Positions 22,221 through 30,348 of a DNA stretch of 32,046 bases are shown piece by piece. The translations under genes were made by a program, and so were the position numbers. Under the pieces are notes generated by a model. It saw only the letters and a program-made list of their open reading frames with translations, ran no database searches and had not been told where the DNA came from. Location: the NCBI GenBank assembly GCA_031082225.1, contig JAVHLG010000043.1:1-32046 (forward strand). Direction: 5' to 3'. The DNA comes from Desulfovibrionaceae bacterium. Lineage in GTDB: Bacteria; Desulfobacterota; Desulfovibrionia; Desulfovibrionales; Desulfovibrionaceae. How positions within the stretch are numbered: position 1 is the first letter of the stretch; every line of letters begins with the position of its first letter.

Positions 22221-23341
22221 GCCTGACGACCGGAACCGAACTTCCCGCCCAGCAAAACAGCATGGACTACTGGCTTTTAGGGGCGACCCTGGTCCTGGCC
22301 GGTCTGGGGCTGATCATGGTGTTGTCGGCCAGCGGGGTCATGGCCGAGCGGGCCATGGAGAGCAAATACTTCTATTTCCGCAAACAGGCTATTTTTGCCC
22401 TGGTGGGTTTGGTGATCATGCTTGTTTTCGCCACCATGCCCAAAAAGGTCATGTACGCCCCGGTCTATCTGTGGCTGTTCGTGGTCATCGGACTGCTCTG
22501 CCTGACGCTCATCCCGCCGTTCTCGGTCAAGGCCGGCGGGGCGAGGCGCTGGCTGTCCCTGGGCGGGGTGTCCATCCAGCCCATGGAGTTCGCCAAGGTG
22601 GCCCTGGTCTTCTATCTGGCCTATTTTTTCAGCCAGAAGCAGAAGCTGGTGCGTTCCTTCAGCGTGGGCTTTATCCCCCCAGTGGTGGTCACCGGCGGGC
22701 TTGGGCTCATCCTTCTTTTGCAGCCGGACTTCGGCGGCGCCGTGTTTCTGGGCATGCTCTTTTTCCTCATGAGCCTGGTGGGCGGCACCCGTATGACCTA
22801 TCTGTTCGTGTCCGTGATCTTCGGGGCCGCGGCCATCGGCCTGCTCATCGTCCAGTCCCCCTACCGCTTCAAGCGCTGGTTCGCCTTCCTCGATCCCTTC
22901 AAGGATCCCCAGAACGTGGGCTATCAATTGGTGCAGTCCTTCTACGCCTTCGGCTCCGGCGGCATCACCGGGGCCGGGTTCGGCTCCGGCAAGCAGAAGC
23001 TCTTCTACCTGCCCGAGGCCCATACGGACTTCGTCATGGCCGTACTTGGCGAGGAGATGGGCTTTATCGGAGTGTCCATCATCTTTTTGTGCATCGCGAT
23101 CCTTTTGTGGCGGGCCTTTCGCATTGCGCTGTCCCAGGACGACCTGCGCGACCGGTTCACGGCCTACGGCATGGCCTTGGTGCTGGGCCTGGGTTTTATG
23201 CTCAATCTGGCCGTGGTCCTGGGCTGCGTGCCGCCCAAGGGCGTGGCCATGCCTTTTTTAAGCTACGGAGGTTCGTCCCTGGTGGCCTGCTTTTTGTGCG
23301 TGGGCGTGCTCTTAAACCTCTCCAGGAGGCAGACGGCATGA
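22217..23341 (+). CDS. ftsW: septal peptidoglycan glycosyltransferase FtsW
   Basis: FtsW is the SEDS-family polymerase that extends septal glycan strands from lipid II with FtsI. The 374-residue product has about ten membrane helices. Family motifs include the GGARRWLSLGGVSIQPMEFAK stretch, LLLQPDFGGAVF (with the catalytic-type aspartate), SFYAFGSGGITGAGFG, LPEAHTDFVMAVLGEEMGF and KGVAMPFLSYGGSSL. Division-specific rather than RodA identity is supported by its position between murD and murG. ATGA overlaps occur at both ends. Confidence 0.96.
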   Translation: MSLTTGTELPAQQNSMDYWLLGATLVLAGLGLIMVLSASGVMAERAMESKYFYFRKQAIFALVGLVIMLVFATMPKKVMYAPVYLWLFVVIGLLCLTLIPPFSVKAGGARRWLSLGGVSIQPMEFAKVALVFYLAYFFSQKQKLVRSFSVGFIPPVVVTGGLGLILLLQPDFGGAVFLGMLFFLMSLVGGTRMTYLFVSVIFGAAAIGLLIVQSPYRFKRWFAFLDPFKDPQNVGYQLVQSFYAFGSGGITGAGFGSGKQKLFYLPEAHTDFVMAVLGEEMGFIGVSIIFLCIAILLWRAFRIALSQDDLRDRFTAYGMALVLGLGFMLNLAVVLGCVPPKGVAMPFLSYGGSSLVACFLCVGVLLNLSRRQTA

Positions 23342-24468
23342 AGCGCATGGTCGTGGCCACGGGAGGCACCGGCGGACACATCTTCCCCGCCCTGGCCGTG
23401 GCCCAGGCCCTTCGGGTCATGCACCCGGGCCTGGAGGTCGCCTTCGTGGGCGGACATGGTCCGGAAGGCCTGCTGGCCCGCAAGGCCGGGCTGCGATTTG
23501 TGGCCCTTCCCGCCAGAGGGGTGTTCGGACGGGGCCTGAGGGGCCTTGTGGAAGGCCTGTTCTCCACCCGGGCCGTGTTCCTGGCCATGCGGTTTTTCCG
23601 GTCGTTTCGGCCGGATCTGGTGGCCGGTTTCGGCGGCTACGCCAGCTTCTTCCCGCTTGTGGCGGCGCGGCTTGTGGGCATCCCCACGGCCCTGCACGAG
23701 CAAAACAGCGTGCCCGGCGTGACCAACCGGCTTCTGGGAAAAATCGTCCGTCGGGTCTTCGCCACCTATCCCGACGAGGCCGGGGTCTTCGACCCCAAAA
23801 AGACCGTCCAGACCGGCAATCCCGTGCGCCATGACATCGCGGCCCTGTGGAACGCCCCGCAAAAGGATGATCCGCACTCGCGCAACATCCTGGTCCTGGG
23901 CGGCAGCCAGGGGGCCCAGGCCATCAACACCGCCGTGTTGGCGGCCCTGCCCCGGATGCTCGATGCGGGGCTTGCGGTGACCATCCAGACCGGGCGGGCG
24001 GATTTCGAGCGGGTGGCCCAGGCGGCGGCCGGGACGGCCGAATCGCGCCGTGCGGCGGGCCGCGCCGTTCCCGGGGAACTGGTCATCGAAAATTTCATCG
24101 AGGACATGGCCGCCGCCTATTCCCGGGCCGACCTGATCATCGCCCGCTCCGGGGCCAGCACCCTGGCCGAGATCACCTCCGCCAGAAAACCGGCCATCCT
24201 GGTGCCCTTTCCCTACGCCACCCACGACCATCAGACGGTCAACGCCTCGTTTCTGGCCAGGGCCGGGGCGGCCATCGTCATCGATCAGAAGGCGCTTGAT
24301 CCCGAGGCCCTGGCCGGGCTGGCCATTGACCTTTTCGCGGACCCCGGACGGCTGGCGGCCATGTCCCAGGCCGCAGGAAAACTGGCCGCGCCAAAGGCGG
24401 CCGAGACCATCGCCCGGGAACTTTCAGACCTGGCGGCTGGGCGCAACACAGACGGAGGCAGGGCATGA
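23338..24468 (+). CDS. murG: UDP-GlcNAc:lipid I GlcNAc transferase MurG
   Basis: MurG makes lipid II by adding GlcNAc to lipid I on the cytoplasmic face of the membrane. The 376-residue GT28-type product has the first G loop [16 protein letters not shown] (7-22), [27 protein letters not shown], the second glycine loop [11 protein letters not shown], and the UDP-GlcNAc site [11 protein letters not shown] followed by [15 protein letters not shown]. The ATG at 23338 follows AGGAGG and overlaps the ftsW stop as ATGA. Length is normal. Confidence 0.97.
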   Translation: MKRMVVATGGTGGHIFPALAVAQALRVMHPGLEVAFVGGHGPEGLLARKAGLRFVALPARGVFGRGLRGLVEGLFSTRAVFLAMRFFRSFRPDLVAGFGGYASFFPLVAARLVGIPTALHEQNSVPGVTNRLLGKIVRRVFATYPDEAGVFDPKKTVQTGNPVRHDIAALWNAPQKDDPHSRNILVLGGSQGAQAINTAVLAALPRMLDAGLAVTIQTGRADFERVAQAAAGTAESRRAAGRAVPGELVIENFIEDMAAAYSRADLIIARSGASTLAEITSARKPAILVPFPYATHDHQTVNASFLARAGAAIVIDQKALDPEALAGLAIDLFADPGRLAAMSQAAGKLAAPKAAETIARELSDLAAGRNTDGGRA

Positions 24469-25871
24469 GCGGCCTTGGCACGGGGAAAAAGGGCGGCATG
24501 CGCACCAAGGTGCGGCGCATCCACATGGTGGGCATCGGCGGATCGGGCATGAGCGGCATCGCCGAGGTGCTCTTAAACCTCGGCTACGACGTGGGCGGCT
24601 CGGATCTGGCCTACGGCCCGGTGGTCAAGCGCTTAAAGCAGCTCGGGGCGGACATCGCCATCGGGCATGGCCGGGAAAACGTGGGCGCGGCCGACGTGGT
24701 GGTGCGGTCCTCGGCCGTGGCCGCCGACAATCCGGAACTGGTGGAGGCCAGGTCCCGGGGCATCCCCATCATCCCCCGGGCCGAGATGCTGGCCGAGCTC
24801 ATGCGCCTGCGCACGGGCATCGCCGTGGCCGGAACCCACGGCAAGACCACCACCACCTCGCTTCTGGCCACGGTTTTCACCGAGGCGGGGCTTGATCCCA
24901 CGGTCATCATCGGCGGCCGCTTAAACGCCTACGGGGCCGGGGCGCGGCTCGGGGAGGGCGAATACCTCATCGCCGAGGCCGACGAGTCCGACGGCTCCTT
25001 TCTGTGCCTGTCGCCCATCACCACCGTGGTCACCAACGTGGACGCCGACCACCTGGACTTCTATTCCGGCCAGCAGGCCATTGACGATGCCTTCGTGCAC
25101 TTTTTAAACGCCATCCCGTTTTATGGCGTCAACGTGGTCTGCCTGGACGACCCCGGCGTGGCCAGGCTTTTGCCCCGGGTGAACCGCCCGGTTCTGACCT
25201 ACGGGTTTTCCGAGAAGGCCAGGCTTCGCGGCAACATCCTGCGCACGGCCGCCTCCAGCCGTTTCGAAGTGTTTCTCGACGGCGCGTACCTGGCCGAGAT
25301 GCGGCTCAACCACCCGGGCCGCCACAACGTGCAAAACGCCCTGGGGGCCCTGGGCGTGGCCCTGGAGGCGGGCATTGCCGCCGACATCGTGGCCGGGGCC
25401 TTCGCCAAGTTCGGCGGCGTGGGACGGCGTTTCGAGCTCAAGGGGGCGGCGGCCGGGGTCACGGTGGTGGACGACTACGGCCACCACCCGGCCGAGATAC
25501 GGGCCACCCTGGCCACGGCCAAGACCTGCTATCCGGGCAAGCGGCTGGTGGTGGTCTTCCAACCCCACCGGTTCACCCGTACCAAGGCCCTTTTCGGGGA
25601 TTTCTGCCGCTGCTTCGAGGGGGTGGACGAGCTCGTCCTGACCGAGATCTATCCGGCCTCGGAATCGCCCATCCCCGGCGTCTCGGGCGAGAGCCTGGCC
25701 CAGGGCATCCGCCAGGTGAGCAAGACCCGGGTGACGTTTTTTCCGGACTTTGCCGCCGTGGAGGAGGCCCTGCCGGACATCGTGGCCTCGGGCGACCTCC
25801 TTTTGACCCTTGGCGCGGGCAACGTGTGGCAGGTGGGACAGCATTTCCTGGAGCGGGAAGGTGGCGCTTGA
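24465..25871 (+). CDS. murC: UDP-MurNAc:L-alanine ligase MurC
   Basis: MurC starts stem-peptide synthesis by joining L-alanine to UDP-MurNAc. The 468-residue product has the Rossmann start [17 protein letters not shown] (20-36), the ATP loop [12 protein letters not shown] (121-132), [22 protein letters not shown], and the C-terminal [14 protein letters not shown] and FQPHRFTRT. The first ATG (24465) overlaps murG by ATGA and follows GGAGGCAGGGC; it adds a short Lys/Gly lead before the conserved region, and ATG at residue 12 is possible. The stop lies within the murB start region. Confidence 0.97.
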   Translation: MSGLGTGKKGGMRTKVRRIHMVGIGGSGMSGIAEVLLNLGYDVGGSDLAYGPVVKRLKQLGADIAIGHGRENVGAADVVVRSSAVAADNPELVEARSRGIPIIPRAEMLAELMRLRTGIAVAGTHGKTTTTSLLATVFTEAGLDPTVIIGGRLNAYGAGARLGEGEYLIAEADESDGSFLCLSPITTVVTNVDADHLDFYSGQQAIDDAFVHFLNAIPFYGVNVVCLDDPGVARLLPRVNRPVLTYGFSEKARLRGNILRTAASSRFEVFLDGAYLAEMRLNHPGRHNVQNALGALGVALEAGIAADIVAGAFAKFGGVGRRFELKGAAAGVTVVDDYGHHPAEIRATLATAKTCYPGKRLVVVFQPHRFTRTKALFGDFCRCFEGVDELVLTEIYPASESPIPGVSGESLAQGIRQVSKTRVTFFPDFAAVEEALPDIVASGDLLLTLGAGNVWQVGQHFLEREGGA

Positions 25872-26748
25872 CATCCTTGACGGGCCGCTTTTGGCCCGGC
25901 GCACCACCCTTGGCCTGGGGGGAAAGACCCTGGCCGAGATCCGGGCGGCGTCTGTGGCCGACCTGGACGGACTTTCGGACGCCCTGGCCCGCGTCGGGGC
26001 GCGGCCCCTGGCCCTGGGCGGCGGCAGCAACATCCTGGCCGCAGACCGGGAGCTCGATCTGGCCGTGGTCAGCCTTGCGCGCGGCGGCGACCCGGAGCGT
26101 GCGCCCGGCGCGGCAGCGGGCCGGGTCCGGGTTGCCGTCTGGGGCGGCCTTCCCCTGGGGCGGCTGGAGGTCTGGTGCCGCAGACGCGGACTGGCGGGCT
26201 TGTCCGGCATGGTCGGGATTCCGGGCACCGTCGGCGGGGCCGTGGCCGGGAACGCAGGCTCCTATGGCCGGGACATGGCCGGGGTTTTGGCCGGGGTCTG
26301 GGCCTGGACGCCGGATGCCGGGGTGGAGTTTTTCGGACCGGACAGGTTCACGGCGGGCTACCGCCGGTTTTCCCTGGTCGGCGTGGCGGGGTTTTTCATG
26401 ATCGCCCGGGTTCTTCTCGATTTCGAGTCCGCCGCCGAGGCGGCGGTCAGGGAGGAGGCTGGCCTGGCCCTGAAGAAAAAAAAGGCTGCCCAGCCCATTG
26501 CCGCGGCCACGGCGGGATGCGTCTTCAAAAATCCCGAGGGCCAAAGCGCCGGAAGGCTCCTGGATCTGGCCGGGTTTCGGGGCAGGGGGCTTGGGGGCAT
26601 GGAGTTTTCCGCCATGCACGCCAATTTCCTGGTCAATCGCGGAGGGGGAACGAGCCAGGCGGCCTTTGAACTGATTGACGCGGCACGGGAGGCGGTATCC
26701 TCCCGATTCGGCCATGAACTGGAGCTTGAGGTAAGGGTGGTGTCATGA
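25861..26748 (+). CDS. murB: UDP-N-acetylenolpyruvoylglucosamine reductase MurB (Cys variant)
   Basis: MurB is the FAD enzyme that reduces enolpyruvyl-UDP-GlcNAc to UDP-MurNAc using NADPH. The 295-residue product has the FAD motif [12 protein letters not shown] (51-62), the block [13 protein letters not shown] then [14 protein letters not shown] (111-137), and GYRRFSL. The catalytic proton-donor position in xGSxFKNP reads AGCVFKNP, with Cys (C220) in place of Ser, a substitution also found in other type II-like MurBs. The start is GTG 25861, inside the last codons of murC; no ATG is available nearby and the conserved region begins almost at once. The stop overlaps ftsQ by ATGA. The shortness fits type II enzymes. 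Confidence 0.95.
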   Translation: MALDILDGPLLARRTTLGLGGKTLAEIRAASVADLDGLSDALARVGARPLALGGGSNILAADRELDLAVVSLARGGDPERAPGAAAGRVRVAVWGGLPLGRLEVWCRRRGLAGLSGMVGIPGTVGGAVAGNAGSYGRDMAGVLAGVWAWTPDAGVEFFGPDRFTAGYRRFSLVGVAGFFMIARVLLDFESAAEAAVREEAGLALKKKKAAQPIAAATAGCVFKNPEGQSAGRLLDLAGFRGRGLGGMEFSAMHANFLVNRGGGTSQAAFELIDAAREAVSSRFGHELELEVRVVS

Positions 26749-27662
26749 GCGTGCGGGTCGGCGGCATCTCCGGGGGCATAGCCATCTCCAAGAAGCGCAA
26801 GAACGCCTATACGGCCACCGTTTCAGCCAAACCGGGCGCGGCGCGCGACTGGCGTCTGGGCGGCAACCGCAATCGGGCCCTTGCCGCCTCCCGGTTTTCC
26901 CAGCCCCACGTCCCAAAGGTCAGCCTGGGTTCCGTGGGCGGTTTTTTCGCCAGGATCATGACCATGGGGTTCGCCGCCGTCGTCATCCTGGCCGTCAGCG
27001 TGGGGCTTTTGGCCGGATACCGCTGGCTGACCACGGTGAACTATTTCGATCTGACCCATGTGGAGATCGCCGGGGTCAACCGGTTGTCCCAGGATCATGT
27101 CCGGGCCCTGTCCGAGATCGCCTTGGGCGACAACCTGCTGTCCCTGGACATGGAGCAGATCCGCCAGGCCCTGACGCGCGACCCGTGGATCGAGACGGCG
27201 ACGGTCAAGCGGGTTCTGCCGGGGTCGTTGTCCATCCAGGTGGTGGAACGCGTGCCCGCCTACCTTGTGCACTACGAGGGCGGCCTTTATTATTGCGACG
27301 AGTCCGGCCGCCTGATCGACAAGGTGGCCCCGGACGCCTTTGTCTCCCTGCCCCAGATCGAGGTGGAGGCCGGGATGGAAAAGCGCCTGGCGCTTCTGGC
27401 GGAGCTCAAAAAGACCGTGGGCGAGAACCACGCGCCGTTCAAATTCAGCCAGGTGGGCTGGATCCGCCTGAGTTGGGGACGCGGGCTTGAGGTGCAACTC
27501 ATGGACTCGGACATCCTTTTATGCATCGGCTCGGAAAACTGGATGCAGAATCTGAAGCGCCTAAACCTCGTGCTGGCGGACCTTCGGCGGCGCGGGGAAC
27601 TGGAGAAGGTCGGGGTCGTCACCGCCCAGGACGACAAGGTCTGGGTGGAAAAAAAGTCATAG
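26745..27662 (+). CDS. ftsQ: cell division protein FtsQ
   Basis: FtsQ (DivIB) scaffolds FtsL, FtsB and FtsWI at the septum. The 305-residue product has a basic cytoplasmic segment of about 68 residues and one membrane helix (about 71-92). A POTRA domain follows (about 100-172; FDLTHVEIAGVNRLSQDHV...WIETATVKRVLPGSLSIQVVERVPAYL), then a FtsQ/DivIB C-terminal domain ending in DDKVWVEKKS. The overlap with the murB stop (ATGA) suggests coupled translation. The cytoplasmic part is longer than in E. coli. Ddl, often encoded just before ftsQ, is absent. Confidence 0.93.
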   Translation: MSVRVGGISGGIAISKKRKNAYTATVSAKPGAARDWRLGGNRNRALAASRFSQPHVPKVSLGSVGGFFARIMTMGFAAVVILAVSVGLLAGYRWLTTVNYFDLTHVEIAGVNRLSQDHVRALSEIALGDNLLSLDMEQIRQALTRDPWIETATVKRVLPGSLSIQVVERVPAYLVHYEGGLYYCDESGRLIDKVAPDAFVSLPQIEVEAGMEKRLALLAELKKTVGENHAPFKFSQVGWIRLSWGRGLEVQLMDSDILLCIGSENWMQNLKRLNLVLADLRRRGELEKVGVVTAQDDKVWVEKKS

Positions 27663-27743
27663 TCGCAACGGTCCCGTCTTTCGGCGTGGGGGCGTTCGGG
27701 GACGGGGCGGCGAACATCGTGGAGACAGGAAGGGGAGGAGGCC

Positions 27744-28970
27744 ATGGCCAAGTCGGAACTCATTGTCGGTCTGGATATCGGAACCACCAAAATCTGCGTG
27801 GTGGTGGGCGAATTGTCGCCCGAGGGCGTGGACGTGGTGGGCATCGGCACCGCCCAGTCCAACGGTTTGCGCAAGGGCGTGGTGGTCAACATCGAGCAGA
27901 CCGTGCAGTCCATCAAAAAGGCCCTGGAAGAGGCCGAGCTCATGGCCGGGTGCGAGATTCGCTCGGTCTATGCGGGCATTGCCGGGAGCCACATCAAGGG
28001 CTTCAACAGCCACGGGGTCATCGCCGTCAAGGGCGGCGAGGTGGGGCAGCGCGACGTGGAGCGGGTCATCGACGCGGCCAAGGCCGTGGCCATCCCCCTG
28101 GATCGCGAGGTCATCCACATCCTGCCCCAGGAATTCATCGTGGACGACCAGCGGGGCATCGCCGACCCCTTGGGCATGGCCGGGGTGCGCCTGGAGGTCA
28201 AGGTCCACATCGTCACCGGCGCGGTGACCAGCGCCCAGAACATCATCCGCTCCTGCCACCGGGCGGGCCTGGACGTCTCGGACATCGTGCTCGAGTCCCT
28301 GGCCTCGGCCAAGGCCGTTTTGACCGACGAGGAGCGCGAAATCGGCGTGGCCCTGGTGGACCTGGGCGGCGGCACCACCGACGTGGCCCTGTTCGCCAAC
28401 GATTCCATCAAGCACACGGCCGTTTTGGCCCTGGGCGGCGCCAACCTGACCAACGACATCGCCTTCGGGCTGCGTACGCCCATGGCCAGCGCCGAGGCCA
28501 TCAAGGTCAAATATGGTTGCGCCCTGGCCGACCTGGTGCAAAAAGACGAGGTCATCGAGGTCACAAGCGTGGGCGGCCGGGAACCGCGCCGCTTGTCGCG
28601 CCAGGTGCTGGCCGAGATCTGCGAGCCCCGGGTGGAGGAGATGCTGGCCTTGGTTGACCAGGAGCTCATCCGTTCCGGCATGAAGGGCCTAATCGGCGCG
28701 GGCGTGGTCCTGACCGGCGGCACGGCGCTCATCGAAGGCATCCAGGAGCTTGGAGAGCAGATTTTCAACCTGCCCACCCGGGTGGCCTATCCGGACAAGG
28801 TGGGCGGCTTAAAAGACGTGGTGCACAGTCCCAAATACGCCACGGCGGTGGGGCTTCTCATGTACGGGGCGGAAAAAGAGGGCGTGGAGCAGCGTTTCCG
28901 CATCCGCGACGAGAATGTTTTCAATCGCATCCTGGGGAGGATGCGCAAGTGGTTTGTTGACGTGAAGTAG
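27744..28970 (+). CDS. ftsA: cell division protein FtsA
   Basis: FtsA is the actin-like ATPase that tethers FtsZ filaments to the membrane. The 408-residue product has phosphate-1 LDIGTTKICVVVGE (10-23), the inserted 1C domain, the phosphate-2 loop LVDLGGGTTDVALF (about 204-217), the adenosine motif GVVLTGGTALIEGI, and a C-terminal amphipathic helix FNRILGRMRKWFVDV for membrane binding. The ATG at 27744 has a strong GGGGAGGAGG. An 81-base gap from ftsQ breaks the chain of overlapping starts and stops. Confidence 0.97.
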   Translation: MAKSELIVGLDIGTTKICVVVGELSPEGVDVVGIGTAQSNGLRKGVVVNIEQTVQSIKKALEEAELMAGCEIRSVYAGIAGSHIKGFNSHGVIAVKGGEVGQRDVERVIDAAKAVAIPLDREVIHILPQEFIVDDQRGIADPLGMAGVRLEVKVHIVTGAVTSAQNIIRSCHRAGLDVSDIVLESLASAKAVLTDEEREIGVALVDLGGGTTDVALFANDSIKHTAVLALGGANLTNDIAFGLRTPMASAEAIKVKYGCALADLVQKDEVIEVTSVGGREPRRLSRQVLAEICEPRVEEMLALVDQELIRSGMKGLIGAGVVLTGGTALIEGIQELGEQIFNLPTRVAYPDKVGGLKDVVHSPKYATAVGLLMYGAEKEGVEQRFRIRDENVFNRILGRMRKWFVDVK

Positions 28971-29022
28971 GACGGCTGGGGTTTTTCGGGGAGCATTCAA
29001 GGAGACTATCGAGGGGGAGGGA

Positions 29023-30348
29023 ATGGACATGGAATATTTCGAATTGGACACCGAATCGAGCGCGCGCATCAAAGTGGTGGGCGCAGGGGGCGGCGGCAGC
29101 AATGCCGTGGACAACATGATCTGCTCGGCCTTAAAGGGCGTCACCTTCATCACCGCCAACACGGACATGCAGGCCTTAAGCAAGTCCAAGGCCGAATTTC
29201 GCCTCCAGATCGGCGAGAAGCTGACCAAGGGCCTGGGCGCGGGGGCCAATCCCGAGGTCGGCCGCGACGCCGCCCTGGAGAGCATCGACCTCATCCGCGA
29301 GACGCTCGGCGACGCGGACATGGTGTTCATCACCGCGGGCATGGGCGGCGGCACCGGCACCGGGGCCGCGCCGGTCATCGCCCAGGCGGCCAAGGAGATC
29401 GGGGCCCTGACCGTGGCCGTGGTCACCAAGCCCTTCTACTTCGAGGGCAAAAAACGCCTGTTGCAGGCCGAAAAGGGCGTGCAGGCCCTGCGCGAGGTGG
29501 TGGACTCCATCATCACCATCCCCAACGACCGCCTGCTGTCGTTGGCCTCCAAAAAGGCCACCTTTCTGGAGATGCTCAAAAAAGCCGATGAGGTGCTCTA
29601 TTTCGCGGTCAAGGGCATCTCCGACCTGATCATGGTGCCGGGGCTCATCAACCTGGACTTCGCCGACGTCAAGGCCGTCATGTCCGAGATGGGGCTGGCC
29701 ATGATGGGATTCGGCGTGTCCCGGGGCGAATCCCGGGCCCGGGAGGCGGCGCTCAAGGCCATCACCAGCCCGCTTCTGGAGGACGTGACCATCGACGGCG
29801 CGCGCGGCGTGCTCATGAACATCACCTGCGGTCCGGATCTGACCATCGAGGAGGTGGACGAGGCCGCCTCCACCATCACCGAGGCCGTGCACGAAGACGC
29901 CAAGGTCTTTTTCGGCACGGTCTTCGACCAGGACGCCGGGGACGAGATGCGCATCACGGTCATCGCCACGGGCATCGACAGCGAACGCCTGGCCGCCTCC
30001 AACGCCGCCGCAGCCGCGCGGCAGGCCGAGGAACGCCACGTGGAGAACGTGACCCCCATTAGCCGCACCCGCACGCCCGGTTCGTCCGGTCCCGGCGGAG
30101 GCGGCGTCCCGGTCCAGCCCGCAGGCCCGGGGAGCATCCTGCAAAGCCCGCGCGCAGCCAAGATCATGACCTCGGTCACGGCCAACGACTACAACATCCC
30201 GGCCTACATCCGAAAAGGCGTGAAAAAGACCCCCGAGTCCGCAGCCGTGCAGCCGCCGGTCAAGGCCCACGCCCCGGGCGAGGAGGAGTTCATTTTCGAT
30301 GAGGAGGAGTTCGAGATTCCGTCGTTTATCCGCATGCAGGCGGATTGA
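29023..30348 (+). CDS. ftsZ: cell division GTPase FtsZ with two C-terminal tail motifs
   Basis: FtsZ polymerises with GTP into the division ring. The 441-residue product has VVGAGGGGSNAVDNM (18-32), the tubulin signature GGGTGTG (108-114), the NLDFADV T7 loop (210-216) and the full GTPase and polymerisation core to about 318. A Gly/Pro/Ala-rich linker follows. The conserved C-terminal peptide EFEIPSFIRMQAD (429-441) binds FtsA and other partners. A second peptide of the same pattern, DYNIPAYIRKG, lies at 389-399, exactly 40 residues earlier. The start ATG follows a GGGGGAGGG ribosome site, 52 bases after ftsA. The stop overlaps a TTG start of the radical SAM gene. Confidence 0.98.
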   Translation: MDMEYFELDTESSARIKVVGAGGGGSNAVDNMICSALKGVTFITANTDMQALSKSKAEFRLQIGEKLTKGLGAGANPEVGRDAALESIDLIRETLGDADMVFITAGMGGGTGTGAAPVIAQAAKEIGALTVAVVTKPFYFEGKKRLLQAEKGVQALREVVDSIITIPNDRLLSLASKKATFLEMLKKADEVLYFAVKGISDLIMVPGLINLDFADVKAVMSEMGLAMMGFGVSRGESRAREAALKAITSPLLEDVTIDGARGVLMNITCGPDLTIEEVDEAASTITEAVHEDAKVFFGTVFDQDAGDEMRITVIATGIDSERLAASNAAAAARQAEERHVENVTPISRTRTPGSSGPGGGGVPVQPAGPGSILQSPRAAKIMTSVTANDYNIPAYIRKGVKKTPESAAVQPPVKAHAPGEEEFIFDEEEFEIPSFIRMQAD

